NCBI RefSeq assembly: GCF_001426995.1 | Contig: NZ_LMFY01000001.1 | Coordinates: forward strand, 2,229,675 to 2,293,674 | Source: Microbacterium sp. Root553 | GTDB lineage: Bacteria > Actinomycetota > Actinomycetes > Actinomycetales > Microbacteriaceae | DNA length: 64,000 bases | Direction: 5' to 3' | Part shown: piece by piece, positions 33,036 through 40,503 of the stretch | Position numbering within the stretch: the stretch's first letter is position 1 | Layout of the letters: every line of letters starts with the position of its first letter | Notes under the pieces: model-generated | The model's database searches: none | What the model saw: only the letters and a program-made list of their open reading frames with translations | Told to the model about the DNA's origin: nothing | Program-made: the position numbers and the translations under genes

Positions 33036-33095
33036 GCACCCGATCGGTGCATCGGTCAGGCGGATGATCCGCCTCGTGCCGAGTACACCGATCGG
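33036..33095. repeat. nested inverted repeats ahead of ABC operon
   Basis: CCGATCGGTG (33040-33049) and CACCGATCGG (33086-33095) are exact inverted copies. Between them is AGGCGGAT-G-ATCCGCCT (33058-33074). GCACC-N5-GGTGC (33036-33050) overlaps the first copy. Probable roles are terminator of the GNAT operon and operator of the ABC operon. Confidence 0.6.
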
Positions 33096-33102
33096 ATGAC
33101 CT

Positions 33103-34188
33103 TCACAGCCGCTTCTGCCACGCGCCCGAGTACGAGACCGGGACGAAACCGAGGGCTTCGTTGATGCTCAGCATCGGACGGTTCTCCTCCGCGTTGAAGG
33201 TCGAGACCGTCGACGACCGGGGCATGACCTCGCGCCAGTGCAGGAGGTTCACGGTCTTCACCAGTGCGCCCAGACGGCGACCTCGGTGCGCGCTCGAGAC
33301 CAGTGTGCCGAACTGATGGGTCACTCCGGTGCGGTCCGCGCCGATGAGCAGCTCGTTGTAGGCGACGATGTCGCCGGTGGGGATGTGCTGCACGGCCACG
33401 ATCGAAAGCGCCTGCCCGGCTCCGGTGAGGCGTCGCTCCCGGCGCTCCACACGGTCGGCGTCCCACACCTCGGCCACGAAGTCCATGTCGCCGCTCGGCG
33501 CATCCGTCGAGAGACGAGCGAGGATCGCCGCATATCCGGGGCGGAGCTCCGCGGGAGTCGGCGCCATCCACTGCAGGACGCGATAGTCCTCACCGGCGGC
33601 CGACTCCGCGGCCAGCCTCGCCGCCCGCAGGGGCGCCGGGTCTGCGCGGAGGTCGAACTCGCTGTTGCGCTCGACCTGCTCGAGTTCGTACCCGCGTGCC
33701 TCCAGCAGGTCGGACAGGGGGATCGCCGGGATGCGCCCCCACCCGGTTCGCGGCGCGAGCATGCGCTCCTTCTCGATGGGGCGGTGCAGCGACCAGATCT
33801 GCACCAGCGAGCGACCGTGGGCGCGTGCCTCGGTCTCGGCCAGAGCGAGCAGGGCGTCTTCTACTCCCTGCCCCCAGTACCGCTCGGGCACCATCAGGTC
33901 GACCTCCGCGGCGTGCGCGTCCTCCTCCTGGGCGTAGTCGATCGTGATCATGCCGACGATCTCGTCTTCGCGCCGCGCGACGAAGCCCGTGTGGAGGGTG
34001 TCGGTCCCGTCCTGCCATCCGGCCAGCAGCTGAGCGGCGTCAGGGGCGAGGTCCGGGAGACCGACGGTCTCGTCGCAGATCTGCCGGTTCAGGTCCGCGT
34101 AGGCGCGGAAGTCCGCGGCATCCTCGTCGTCGAGCGAGCTCGGAACGGTCAGCGGCGAGATGGTCGGTGCGATCTCGATGGTGGTCAT
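33103..34188 (-). CDS. double-domain GNAT N-acetyltransferase
   Basis: A 361-residue protein with two GNAT folds. The N-terminal one includes AEVDLMVPERYWGQGVEDALLALAE, a degenerate acetyl-CoA loop. The C-terminal one holds SSAHRGRRLGALVKTVNLLHW, where RRLGAL is the pyrophosphate-binding Q/RxxGxG/A motif, followed by NAEENRPMLSINEALGFVPV. It is a clear paralogue of the next gene upstream, which overlaps its start by 4 bases. The acceptor substrate is unknown. Actinobacterial MshD also has two domains, but the motifs are not those of mycothiol synthase. Confidence 0.82.
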   Translation of the reverse strand: MTTIEIAPTISPLTVPSSLDDEDAADFRAYADLNRQICDETVGLPDLAPDAAQLLAGWQDGTDTLHTGFVARREDEIVGMITIDYAQEEDAHAAEVDLMVPERYWGQGVEDALLALAETEARAHGRSLVQIWSLHRPIEKERMLAPRTGWGRIPAIPLSDLLEARGYELEQVERNSEFDLRADPAPLRAARLAAESAAGEDYRVLQWMAPTPAELRPGYAAILARLSTDAPSGDMDFVAEVWDADRVERRERRLTGAGQALSIVAVQHIPTGDIVAYNELLIGADRTGVTHQFGTLVSSAHRGRRLGALVKTVNLLHWREVMPRSSTVSTFNAEENRPMLSINEALGFVPVSYSGAWQKRL

Positions 34189-35273
34189 GTCAGGTCTTTC
34201 TTCCAGGCGCCCTCATAGGCGATGGCTGTGAAGCCCATGGCCTCGTTGATGGCGAGCATGGGCCGATTCTCCTCGGCGTTGTAGGTGATGATGTCCGTCG
34301 ACTCCGGTGCGATGTCGATCCACGAGAGCATCGCGGCGCACTTCACCAGCTGGCCGAGACGGTGGCCACGGTGCTCGTTCAGGACCAGAGTGTCGTCCTG
34401 ATGCGTCGTGCCCGTGCGGTCGGGGCCGATGCCGAGCTCGGTGAAAGCCGCCAGCGCACCCGTCTCGAGGTGCTGTGCGACCGTGACCTGGAATTCCTGG
34501 CCCATCTCGGCCAGACGCGCCTCACCCGCGATCAGGCGCTCCGCATCCCACGCCTCCTCGTCCGATTCGAGATCCGCCGACGGGGCGTCGGTGGACATGC
34601 GCGACTTGAGCCATGCGTAGCCGTCCCGATGCTCGGGTGGGGTGGGTGCCATCCACTGTCGCACTCGATAGCCCGGTGAATGCGCCTTCGCCTCCTCGAG
34701 AAGCGAGGCCGCGAGAGCGCGCGCATCCGGCGTCAGGTCGAGACGGCTCACGCGATACACCTGCTCGAGGGTGAAGCCGTGGCGCAGCAGGAACCGCGCG
34801 ACATGGTCGTCCGGCACGCTTCCGAACCCGGTGCGCGCCTCCAACCGTGCGCCGTCGCTCGCCTGCTGCTCGGTCCAGTTCTGGATGACGGTGCGACCGT
34901 GCGCGCGCACGACAGCCTCCAGGTGCGGCAGGATGGCCGTCCCGATACCGCGACCCCAGACCCGCGGATGCAGTTCGATCGAGGCGATGGCGACCTTCGA
35001 CCCCTCTTCGTGAGGGATGTCGACCACCGCGCGACCGACCATCTCGCCGGCGTCGCGCACGATCCACGCGACCGTGGTCCGCTCCGCCCGGGAGCGGAGC
35101 AGAGGCAGCAGCGCCTCGGGGGTGAGGTCCTGCTCGGTGCGCCCCGTCAACTCGCGGTACACCTCGTTGCGGACACGGGACAGCTCGCGGAACTCGGCCG
35201 CGTCCGCGGCATCCGCCCGTGCCGGCAGCACGAGCGGATGCAGCGTCGCGTCCTCGATCAGAGAGATGCTCAT
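34185..35273 (-). CDS. double-domain GNAT N-acetyltransferase (paralogue)
   Basis: A 362-residue protein with the same two-GNAT layout. The N-terminal loop is HPRVWGRGIGTAILPHLEAVV, where RGIGTA is a good acetyl-CoA site. The C-terminal one has NEHRGHRLGQLVKCAAML and NAEENRPMLAINEAMGFTAI. In contrast to its neighbour, the N-terminal acetyl-CoA loop looks intact, so the two paralogues may have specialised halves. GGAGG lies 7 bases before ATG 35273. It starts 15 bases after a 93-residue ORF and so belongs to the small-protein operon. Acceptor unknown. Confidence 0.82.
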   Translation of the reverse strand: MSISLIEDATLHPLVLPARADAADAAEFRELSRVRNEVYRELTGRTEQDLTPEALLPLLRSRAERTTVAWIVRDAGEMVGRAVVDIPHEEGSKVAIASIELHPRVWGRGIGTAILPHLEAVVRAHGRTVIQNWTEQQASDGARLEARTGFGSVPDDHVARFLLRHGFTLEQVYRVSRLDLTPDARALAASLLEEAKAHSPGYRVRQWMAPTPPEHRDGYAWLKSRMSTDAPSADLESDEEAWDAERLIAGEARLAEMGQEFQVTVAQHLETGALAAFTELGIGPDRTGTTHQDDTLVLNEHRGHRLGQLVKCAAMLSWIDIAPESTDIITYNAEENRPMLAINEAMGFTAIAYEGAWKKDLT

Positions 35274-35287
35274 CTGAGGCCTCCAGG

Positions 35288-35570
35288 TCATCGCAGCTGA
35301 CGCTGCAGGTCGTAGGTGAGCAGGGCGAACGTTTCGGCGGGGGTTCGTTCCCGGCGGTCGAGATGGAGCGAGTCGTACGCCGCGGGCGGTGCGACACGCC
35401 GCTCGCGACGCGGTCGCTGCGCCCGCTGGAGCAGCCAGAGGCCGATCCGCAGTGACAGACGATCCGCGAGCGCGAGACGACGCAGCTCGTCGGGAGCGGG
35501 GAGATGGAGGACCAGCTGGTCCTCGGTATCGGGCGGGTGGGTGAGGTTGCGGTGCAACGTCGTGTTCACG
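35288..35570 (-). CDS. small hypothetical protein (93 aa)
   Basis: I do not recognise this protein. It is very rich in Arg and Leu, with a Pro-rich N-terminal third, a helix DELRRLALADRLSLRIGLWLLQ (given here as DELRRLALADRLSLRIGL) and an RRERR basic patch. No Cys, signal peptide or membrane helix is certain. Start GTG 35570 follows AAGGA closely. It lies 14 bases before the first double-GNAT gene, so it is probably cotranscribed. A nucleic-acid-binding or regulatory role is possible but unsupported. Confidence 0.55.
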
Positions 35571-35646
35571 ATGGTCCTTCGAGTGTGTGTGGTGCGGGGA
35601 GCAGCACGGGCGCCGTCGACGCGGAGCGGGGGCGCGGTGCAGCGGT

Positions 35647-35675
35647 GCGCGATCCGGGTCGCGCCGAAGGCGCGA
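35647..35675 (-). promoter_or_regulatory. mutually exclusive hairpins in operon leader
   Basis: Read on the minus strand, TCGCGCC-TTC-GGCGCGA (35675-35659) is a 7-bp hairpin. Its second arm can instead pair with TCGCGC (35652-35647). The two folds exclude each other. The role is an inference. Confidence 0.4.
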
Positions 35676-35796
35676 CCGCCGGATGCGGCGGGATCCGTGC
35701 TCCGAGGCGGAGCAGAGGGTGGGCGTGCGGACACACGTCAGAGGATGCCCGAGACGGGCGGTGCGCAGCGGATGGCGGCGCGCGGGGTCCTCGGCT

Positions 35797-35901
35797 CTAC
35801 GAGAGAGAGCTGGTGTGGACGCCGGCGGCTACCGAATGCGCAAGACGCGGCGCGAACGGCGCGGCGAGGCCAGTGGCCTGTGCAGTGATTGTGATCATCA
35901 T
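35797..35901 (-). CDS. 34-residue hypothetical peptide
   Basis: A 34-codon ORF (MMITITAQATGLAAPF... then HTSSLS) has a near-perfect Shine-Dalgarno AGGAGG 6 bases before the ATG and a good promoter 28 nt upstream. This is the best ribosome site in the window. The peptide is hydrophobic to neutral, with no membrane helix or cysteine. It is followed by 226 untranslated bases with alternative hairpins, then the 93-residue ORF and two GNAT genes. It could be a small functional protein or a leader peptide. No amino-acid run suggests classic attenuation. Confidence 0.55.
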   Translation of the reverse strand: MMITITAQATGLAAPFAPRLAHSVAAGVHTSSLS

Positions 35902-35935
35902 CGGTAACCTCCTTTCGTGTGGCGATCCGCAGGTT

Positions 35936-35965
35936 ACGGTAGCGACACCCGGGCGTGTCCGTCAA
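35936..35965 (-). promoter_or_regulatory. promoter of the small-protein/GNAT operon
   Basis: On the minus strand -35 TTGACG (35965-35960), 18-nt spacer and -10 TACCGT (35941-35936). This is one of the few promoters here with a consensus-like -35. Confidence 0.65.
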
Positions 35966-35991
35966 GCACAGGCGTGTCCGGTCGGCGTGTC
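35952..35991. repeat. three GGCGTGTC repeats at promoter
   Basis: GGCGTGTC occurs at 35952-35959, 35971-35978 and 35984-35991, spanning the -35 and the sequence upstream of it. Candidate binding sites for an activator or repressor. Confidence 0.5.
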
Positions 35992-36052
35992 GCGAGGGCA
36001 TCGAGTTCACCGATGGCCAGCGCGGGATGCCTGTCCTGCCGCGTGATTCCGG

Positions 36053-36058
36053 TAGCGT
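36053..36058 (+). promoter_or_regulatory. -10 element of the smc transcript
   Basis: TAGCGT, 6 nt, then GTG 36065, which begins a 12-residue ORF overlapping the smc start. Confidence 0.45.
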
Positions 36059-36064
36059 ATGGGC

Positions 36065-36103
36065 GTGATCCACCCCCGAAGCGCGGTACGCGCATGCATC
36101 TGA
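36065..36103 (+). CDS. 12-residue leaderless upstream ORF of smc
   Basis: GTG 36065 sits 6 nt after TAGCGT and encodes MIHPRSAVRACI, with the TGA at 36101-36103 lying over smc codon 3-4 bases. The smc ATG at 36094 has no Shine-Dalgarno, so ribosomes terminating here could reinitiate on smc. Existence is inferred from geometry only. Confidence 0.35.
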   Translation: MIHPRSAVRACI

Positions 36104-39100
36104 AGAGCCTGACCCTCAAGGGGTTCAAGTCCTTCGCGCAGCCCACGAGCTTCGTCTTCGAACCGGGTGTCACCTGCATCGTCGGGCCCAACGGATCCGG
36201 CAAATCCAACGTCGTCGACGCCCTCGCCTGGGTCATGGGCGAACAGGGGGCCAAGACCCTGCGCGGCGGCAAGATGGAGGATGTCATCTTCGCCGGTACC
36301 TCGACGAGGGGGCCGCTGGGGCGTGCCGAGGTGCAGCTCACGATCGACAACAGCGACGGCGCGCTGCCCATCGAGTTCGCAGAGGTGACGATCAGCAGGA
36401 CGCTGTTCCGCAGCGGCTCGAGCGAATACGCCATCAACGGGGAGACCTGTCGCCTGCTCGACCTGCAGGAACTGCTCAGCGACTCCGGGCTCGGGCGCGA
36501 GATGCACGTCATCGTCGGCCAGGGTCGTCTCGACACCGTGCTGCAGGCGTCCCCAGAAGACCGACGCGGCTTCATCGAAGAAGCCGCAGGCATCCTCAAG
36601 CACCGGCGGCGCAAGGAGAAGACGCTCCGCAAGCTCGATGCGATGGAGACGAACCTCACACGCCTCAGCGACCTCGCGGGGGAGATCCGCCGCCAGCTGA
36701 AGCCGCTCGGGCGCCAGGCCGAGGTGGCCAGAGAAGCTGCGACGATCGCCGCCGTGGTCCGCGACGCCAAAGCCCGTATCTTCGCCGACGACGTCGTCGC
36801 GCTCCGGACCGCTCTGGCAGACCACACCCGCACGGAGCACGAGCGTCACACCGAGCGTCTGGTGCTCTCGGATCAGGCCGAGGCCGTTCGAGCCGGCATC
36901 GCGCGGCTCGAACAGGACCAGAACTCCGTCGCGGTCGACCAGGCACGCGGGGTCGCCTTCGGGCTCGAACAGGTTCAGGAGCGGATGCGCGGGCTGTACA
37001 CCCTCGCGAATCAGCGACTCGCGCTCCTCGGTTCCGAGGAGGACGACGCGGCCGTGACCTCGGTCACCGTGACGCAGAGCACGATCGATGAGGCGAAGGA
37101 CGAGATCACCGAGATCTCGGCCGGACTCGGCGATGCCCAGGAAGCGGCGACGGCGGCGAGCAGGGAGGTCATGCTGGCGCGGGCCGAACTCGACACCCTC
37201 GACGTCGACATCGCCGAGCAGAGCGCTCTGGTCTCGGCCTACGACATGCGCATCAGCTCTCTGCGGGGCACGGCGGATGCTGCGGCATCTGCTCTGGCGG
37301 CTGTGCGCGGAGCGGTGCTCCGCCAGCAGAACGCGCTCGAGGCTGCCGAGAACCGGCGACGCGAGGCCGCGGAGGCGCTCGAGGCGATCGACGACACCGA
37401 GGCACCCGAGGGGACGGCGGCCGAGCACTCCGCCGCATACGAGACCGCGCAGCGCGCTGCGACGGCTGCGGAGACCGAGCGCGAGGCATTGCGCGAGCGG
37501 CTGCACGCGGCGGAGCGCGAAGTCGACGCGCTCACCGCGAAGTCCGCCGCACTCGGCAGCGCACTGGCCATCTCCGGCGGCGCGGCGGAGATCGTCAAGG
37601 CCGGCGGTCGCGGCATCCGTGGTCTGGTCGGCGATTCCGTGCAGGTCAGAGCCGGATTCGAGGCGGCCATCGCCGCGGTCCTCGGCCCGCTCGCCGAGGG
37701 GGTTCTGGTCGGCGATTCCGCCGACGCCTTCTCCCTCGCCCATGATGCGGCCACACAGCGCAGGGGAGTGGTCGACTTCGTGGTGGCCGATGCTCCGAGC
37801 CCTGTGGTCCAGCTCCCCGAGATCGATGGCGTGACTCCCGCGGTCGACACGGTCACCGCACCTGAGGGGGTGCTCGGCATCCTCTCGCACGTGCTGATCG
37901 CCGACGGGCTGGACGCGGCTCGCAGCGCCCGCGCCGCACTCGATGCCACCGAAGACACCACCACGACGATCGTCACCACCGGAGGCGATGTCGTCACCGC
38001 GCAGACTCTGCGCACCGGGTCTGGCGGCGAGCGATCGAGACTCGAGCTCGCGGCTGAACGTGAGGCCGCGAACGACCGGCTCGCTGAGGTGCAGGTGATC
38101 GTCGACACTCTGCGCGAGGCGCGCGAGGAGGCGAACGAGACCGTCGAGGTCTCTCGTCGACACGCCAAGGACGCGCTGCGGGCTCTGCGCGAGCACGACG
38201 CAGCGCTCGCCAGTCACGCCGAGCAGGTGAACCGCATCACGGTGACGCACGAGTCGGCGGTCGCCGAGTGCGAGCGCCTCGAGGCCGGTATGGAGCAGGC
38301 GCAGACGGCGGTCGAAGACGCCGCGGCGAAGGCGGAGTCCACGAAGGCCGAGTTGGAGGCTGCGGTATCGGCGCCGCGCCCTGTGCTCGATGCATCCGCT
38401 CGCGACGGACTTCTGGAGACGCTCGAACTCGCCCGGGAGGCCGAGGTGCGGGCGCGACTCGACATCGAGACGCTGCGAGAGCGCGTGCGCGCGGCGCAGT
38501 CGCGGGTCGCGAGTCTGGAGCGACAGCGCGAACAGGAGCGGGATGCCGCGGCCGAGGCCGCCCGCCGTGCTGTCATCAGGAGGGCGCAGCGCGAATCCGC
38601 CGCCGGCGTCGCATCGGAGCTGCCGCGGATCCTGGACTCGATAGATCGTTCCGTCACCGAGGCGCGAGTCGTGCTGGCGGAGGCGGAGGCTGCGCGATCG
38701 GCGCAGAACGAGGAGCTTACCGCGCTGCGAGCGCAGGAGTCGTCGTTGCGCGAGCGTCTCGCCGGGCTGACCGAGAGCGTGCATGGACTCGAACTGCAGA
38801 TCCACGAGAAGAAGCTCCACCTCAACAGCCTCCTGGAGCGCGTCGCCTCGGAGCTCGCGCTGGACGAAGATATTCTCGTTACGGAATATGGTCCGGACCA
38901 GCTCGTTCCTCGCGACCCCGGCGCCGCGCCGAGCGAAGAGGATCACGCGGACGACTCGGCGATCCCGTTCGATCGCCGCATCCAGCAGCGTCGACTCGCC
39001 GACGCGGAACGCAAGCTCGCCCAGCTCGGTCGCGTCAATCCGCTCGCGCTGGAGGAGTTCGCGGCCCTCGAGCAGCGGCACGCCTTCCTCACCGAGCAGC

Positions 39101-39633
39101 TGGCAGATCTGACCCAGACCCGCCAGGATCTGCTGACCATCATCGCCGACCTCGACGAGCGCATGCAGATCATCTTCGCGAGCGCCTTCGAGGACACCAA
39201 ACGGGCGTTCGGCGAAGTGTTCCCGCTGCTCTTCCCCGGTGGTTCCGGCAGCATCTCTCTCACCGATCCCGACAACATGCTGACCACCGGCATCGAGGTC
39301 TCGGTGCGACCGGTCGGCAAGAAGATCGAGCGGCTCTCGCTGCTCTCCGGTGGTGAGCGGTCGCTCGCGGCGGTGGCGCTGCTGGTCGCCATCTTCAAAG
39401 CGCGGCCGAGCCCGTTCTACATCCTCGACGAGGTCGAGGCGGCTCTGGACGACGCGAACCTCGGTCGGCTCCTGACGGTGTTCGAGCAGCTTCGCGAGAG
39501 CTCGCAGCTTCTGGTGATCACGCACCAGAAGCGCACGATGGAGATCGCGGATGCGCTGTACGGCGTCTCGATGCGCCAGGACGGCGTCTCCGCCGTCGTC
39601 GGACAGCGTGTCGGAGACCGCGCCGCCGTCTGA
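36094..39633 (+). CDS. smc: chromosome segregation ATPase SMC
   Basis: A 1179-residue SMC protein that compacts and organises the chromosome with the ScpAB kleisin complex. The N-terminal head begins MHLKSLTLKGFKSFA and has Walker A GPNGSGKSN. Long coiled coils (about 170-495 and 680-1000) flank the hinge at about 505-665 (GGRGIRGLVGDSVQV). The C-terminal head has the signature LSLLSGGERSLAAVAL and Walker B FYILDEVEAALDDANL. The start ATG was chosen because the conserved first strand begins there; there is no Shine-Dalgarno. It lies before ftsY, as is common. Confidence 0.96.
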   Translation: MHLKSLTLKGFKSFAQPTSFVFEPGVTCIVGPNGSGKSNVVDALAWVMGEQGAKTLRGGKMEDVIFAGTSTRGPLGRAEVQLTIDNSDGALPIEFAEVTISRTLFRSGSSEYAINGETCRLLDLQELLSDSGLGREMHVIVGQGRLDTVLQASPEDRRGFIEEAAGILKHRRRKEKTLRKLDAMETNLTRLSDLAGEIRRQLKPLGRQAEVAREAATIAAVVRDAKARIFADDVVALRTALADHTRTEHERHTERLVLSDQAEAVRAGIARLEQDQNSVAVDQARGVAFGLEQVQERMRGLYTLANQRLALLGSEEDDAAVTSVTVTQSTIDEAKDEITEISAGLGDAQEAATAASREVMLARAELDTLDVDIAEQSALVSAYDMRISSLRGTADAAASALAAVRGAVLRQQNALEAAENRRREAAEALEAIDDTEAPEGTAAEHSAAYETAQRAATAAETEREALRERLHAAEREVDALTAKSAALGSALAISGGAAEIVKAGGRGIRGLVGDSVQVRAGFEAAIAAVLGPLAEGVLVGDSADAFSLAHDAATQRRGVVDFVVADAPSPVVQLPEIDGVTPAVDTVTAPEGVLGILSHVLIADGLDAARSARAALDATEDTTTTIVTTGGDVVTAQTLRTGSGGERSRLELAAEREAANDRLAEVQVIVDTLREAREEANETVEVSRRHAKDALRALREHDAALASHAEQVNRITVTHESAVAECERLEAGMEQAQTAVEDAAAKAESTKAELEAAVSAPRPVLDASARDGLLETLELAREAEVRARLDIETLRERVRAAQSRVASLERQREQERDAAAEAARRAVIRRAQRESAAGVASELPRILDSIDRSVTEARVVLAEAEAARSAQNEELTALRAQESSLRERLAGLTESVHGLELQIHEKKLHLNSLLERVASELALDEDILVTEYGPDQLVPRDPGAAPSEEDHADDSAIPFDRRIQQRRLADAERKLAQLGRVNPLALEEFAALEQRHAFLTEQLADLTQTRQDLLTIIADLDERMQIIFASAFEDTKRAFGEVFPLLFPGGSGSISLTDPDNMLTTGIEVSVRPVGKKIERLSLLSGGERSLAAVALLVAIFKARPSPFYILDEVEAALDDANLGRLLTVFEQLRESSQLLVITHQKRTMEIADALYGVSMRQDGVSAVVGQRVGDRAAV

Positions 39634-39690
39634 CGCGGCATCCGCAGGTCGACGCGCCGCTGCACGCCTTCGCCTGCCGCTCGGGCGTGG

Positions 39691-39711
39691 ATCCGCCCCG
39701 CCCGGGCGGAT
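39691..39711. terminator. hairpin between smc and the convergent hydrolase
   Basis: ATCCGCCC (39691-39698), loop CGCCC, GGGCGGAT (39704-39711). Perfect 8-bp stem between two convergent genes; no U tract. Confidence 0.45.
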
Positions 39712-39770
39712 TCGGATGCCGTGTCGCGCCACGCCGGCCGGAGACTCGGATACCCGGCGCGCCGCCTCCG

Positions 39771-40475
39771 TCATCCGAAGTTGTGCTCAGGGTGGGGCCG
39801 CTGTGCGGGATCGTTCGGCGGGAGATCTGCGGCGAACCTGCTCACGAGTTCGCGGAAGCCCGGGGCATCCTGCGGCCTGTGCCCATGACCGCTCAGGATC
39901 TCGTGGGTGGCACCCCCACGCGCGAGGTCGGCGGCGATCTGCTCGTACTCGTCGTTCCAGCCGCCGGTCACGACCAGGGTCGGGATGCCGTGCAGCATCC
40001 GCTCGCGCACTCCGTGGCCCCAGGGAAGAGCTGTCCGAGCCCAGCGCTGCGCGAGGGCCTGCTCGGCGTCCCACTGCTCGGGCCGGAAGGACCCTCCGAA
40101 CATGGCGGGGCGCAGCATCATCCAGAACCCACGGAGATCACCGGCTGCAGCCAGTGCCCGAGCCTCGGTGACGATCGCGATGTGGCGTTCGACGGACGCG
40201 TGCCCGCGGGAGATGTCGTACAGGGCCGGCTCGACGAGGACCATCCCGGCCACGTCGAGGTGAGCTGCGGCGAGCACGGTCGGCACCGCGCCGATGGAGT
40301 GAGCGACGAAGAGCGTTCGAGCGTGCGCTCGTGCCGACAGGAGCTCGCTCACCTGCGTGGAGATCGCGCTGTCGGGGGTGAACGAGACGAAGTCGCCGTC
40401 CGCGGCGTCGATCTTCGGCCATGCGTCCGTGCCACGCCGTCCGGCGCCATGGACGAACACGTGTTCGGGAGGCAT
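39771..40475 (-). CDS. alpha/beta-hydrolase
   Basis: A 234-residue hydrolase fold protein. The N-terminal strand EHVFVHGAGRRG carries the oxyanion HG. The nucleophile elbow is VAHSIGAVP (an AHSIG variant of GxSxG), and the late His lies in SGHGHRPQD near the C-terminus. Substrate cannot be read. The ATG at 40475 stands 6 nt after -10 TACCAT, so the message looks leaderless. It is divergent from ftsY with promoter elements only 4 bases apart. Confidence 0.8.
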   Translation of the reverse strand: MPPEHVFVHGAGRRGTDAWPKIDAADGDFVSFTPDSAISTQVSELLSARAHARTLFVAHSIGAVPTVLAAAHLDVAGMVLVEPALYDISRGHASVERHIAIVTEARALAAAGDLRGFWMMLRPAMFGGSFRPEQWDAEQALAQRWARTALPWGHGVRERMLHGIPTLVVTGGWNDEYEQIAADLARGGATHEILSGHGHRPQDAPGFRELVSRFAADLPPNDPAQRPHPEHNFG

Positions 40476-40481
40476 CTCAGG

Positions 40482-40497
40482 ATGGTACCCGTAGGCT
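40482..40497. promoter_or_regulatory. divergent -10 elements (hydrolase/ftsY)
   Basis: Minus-strand TACCAT (40487-40482) and plus-strand TAGGCT (40492-40497). Each lies 6 nt from its start codon (40475 and 40504). Confidence 0.55.
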
Positions 40498-40503
40498 GGA
40501 CCC

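Noticed and set aside
36007..39774. Very long open frame on the strand opposite smc (1255 codons)
   Set aside because: It is a mirror of smc codon bias in high-GC DNA, with no recognisable domain, while smc is certain.
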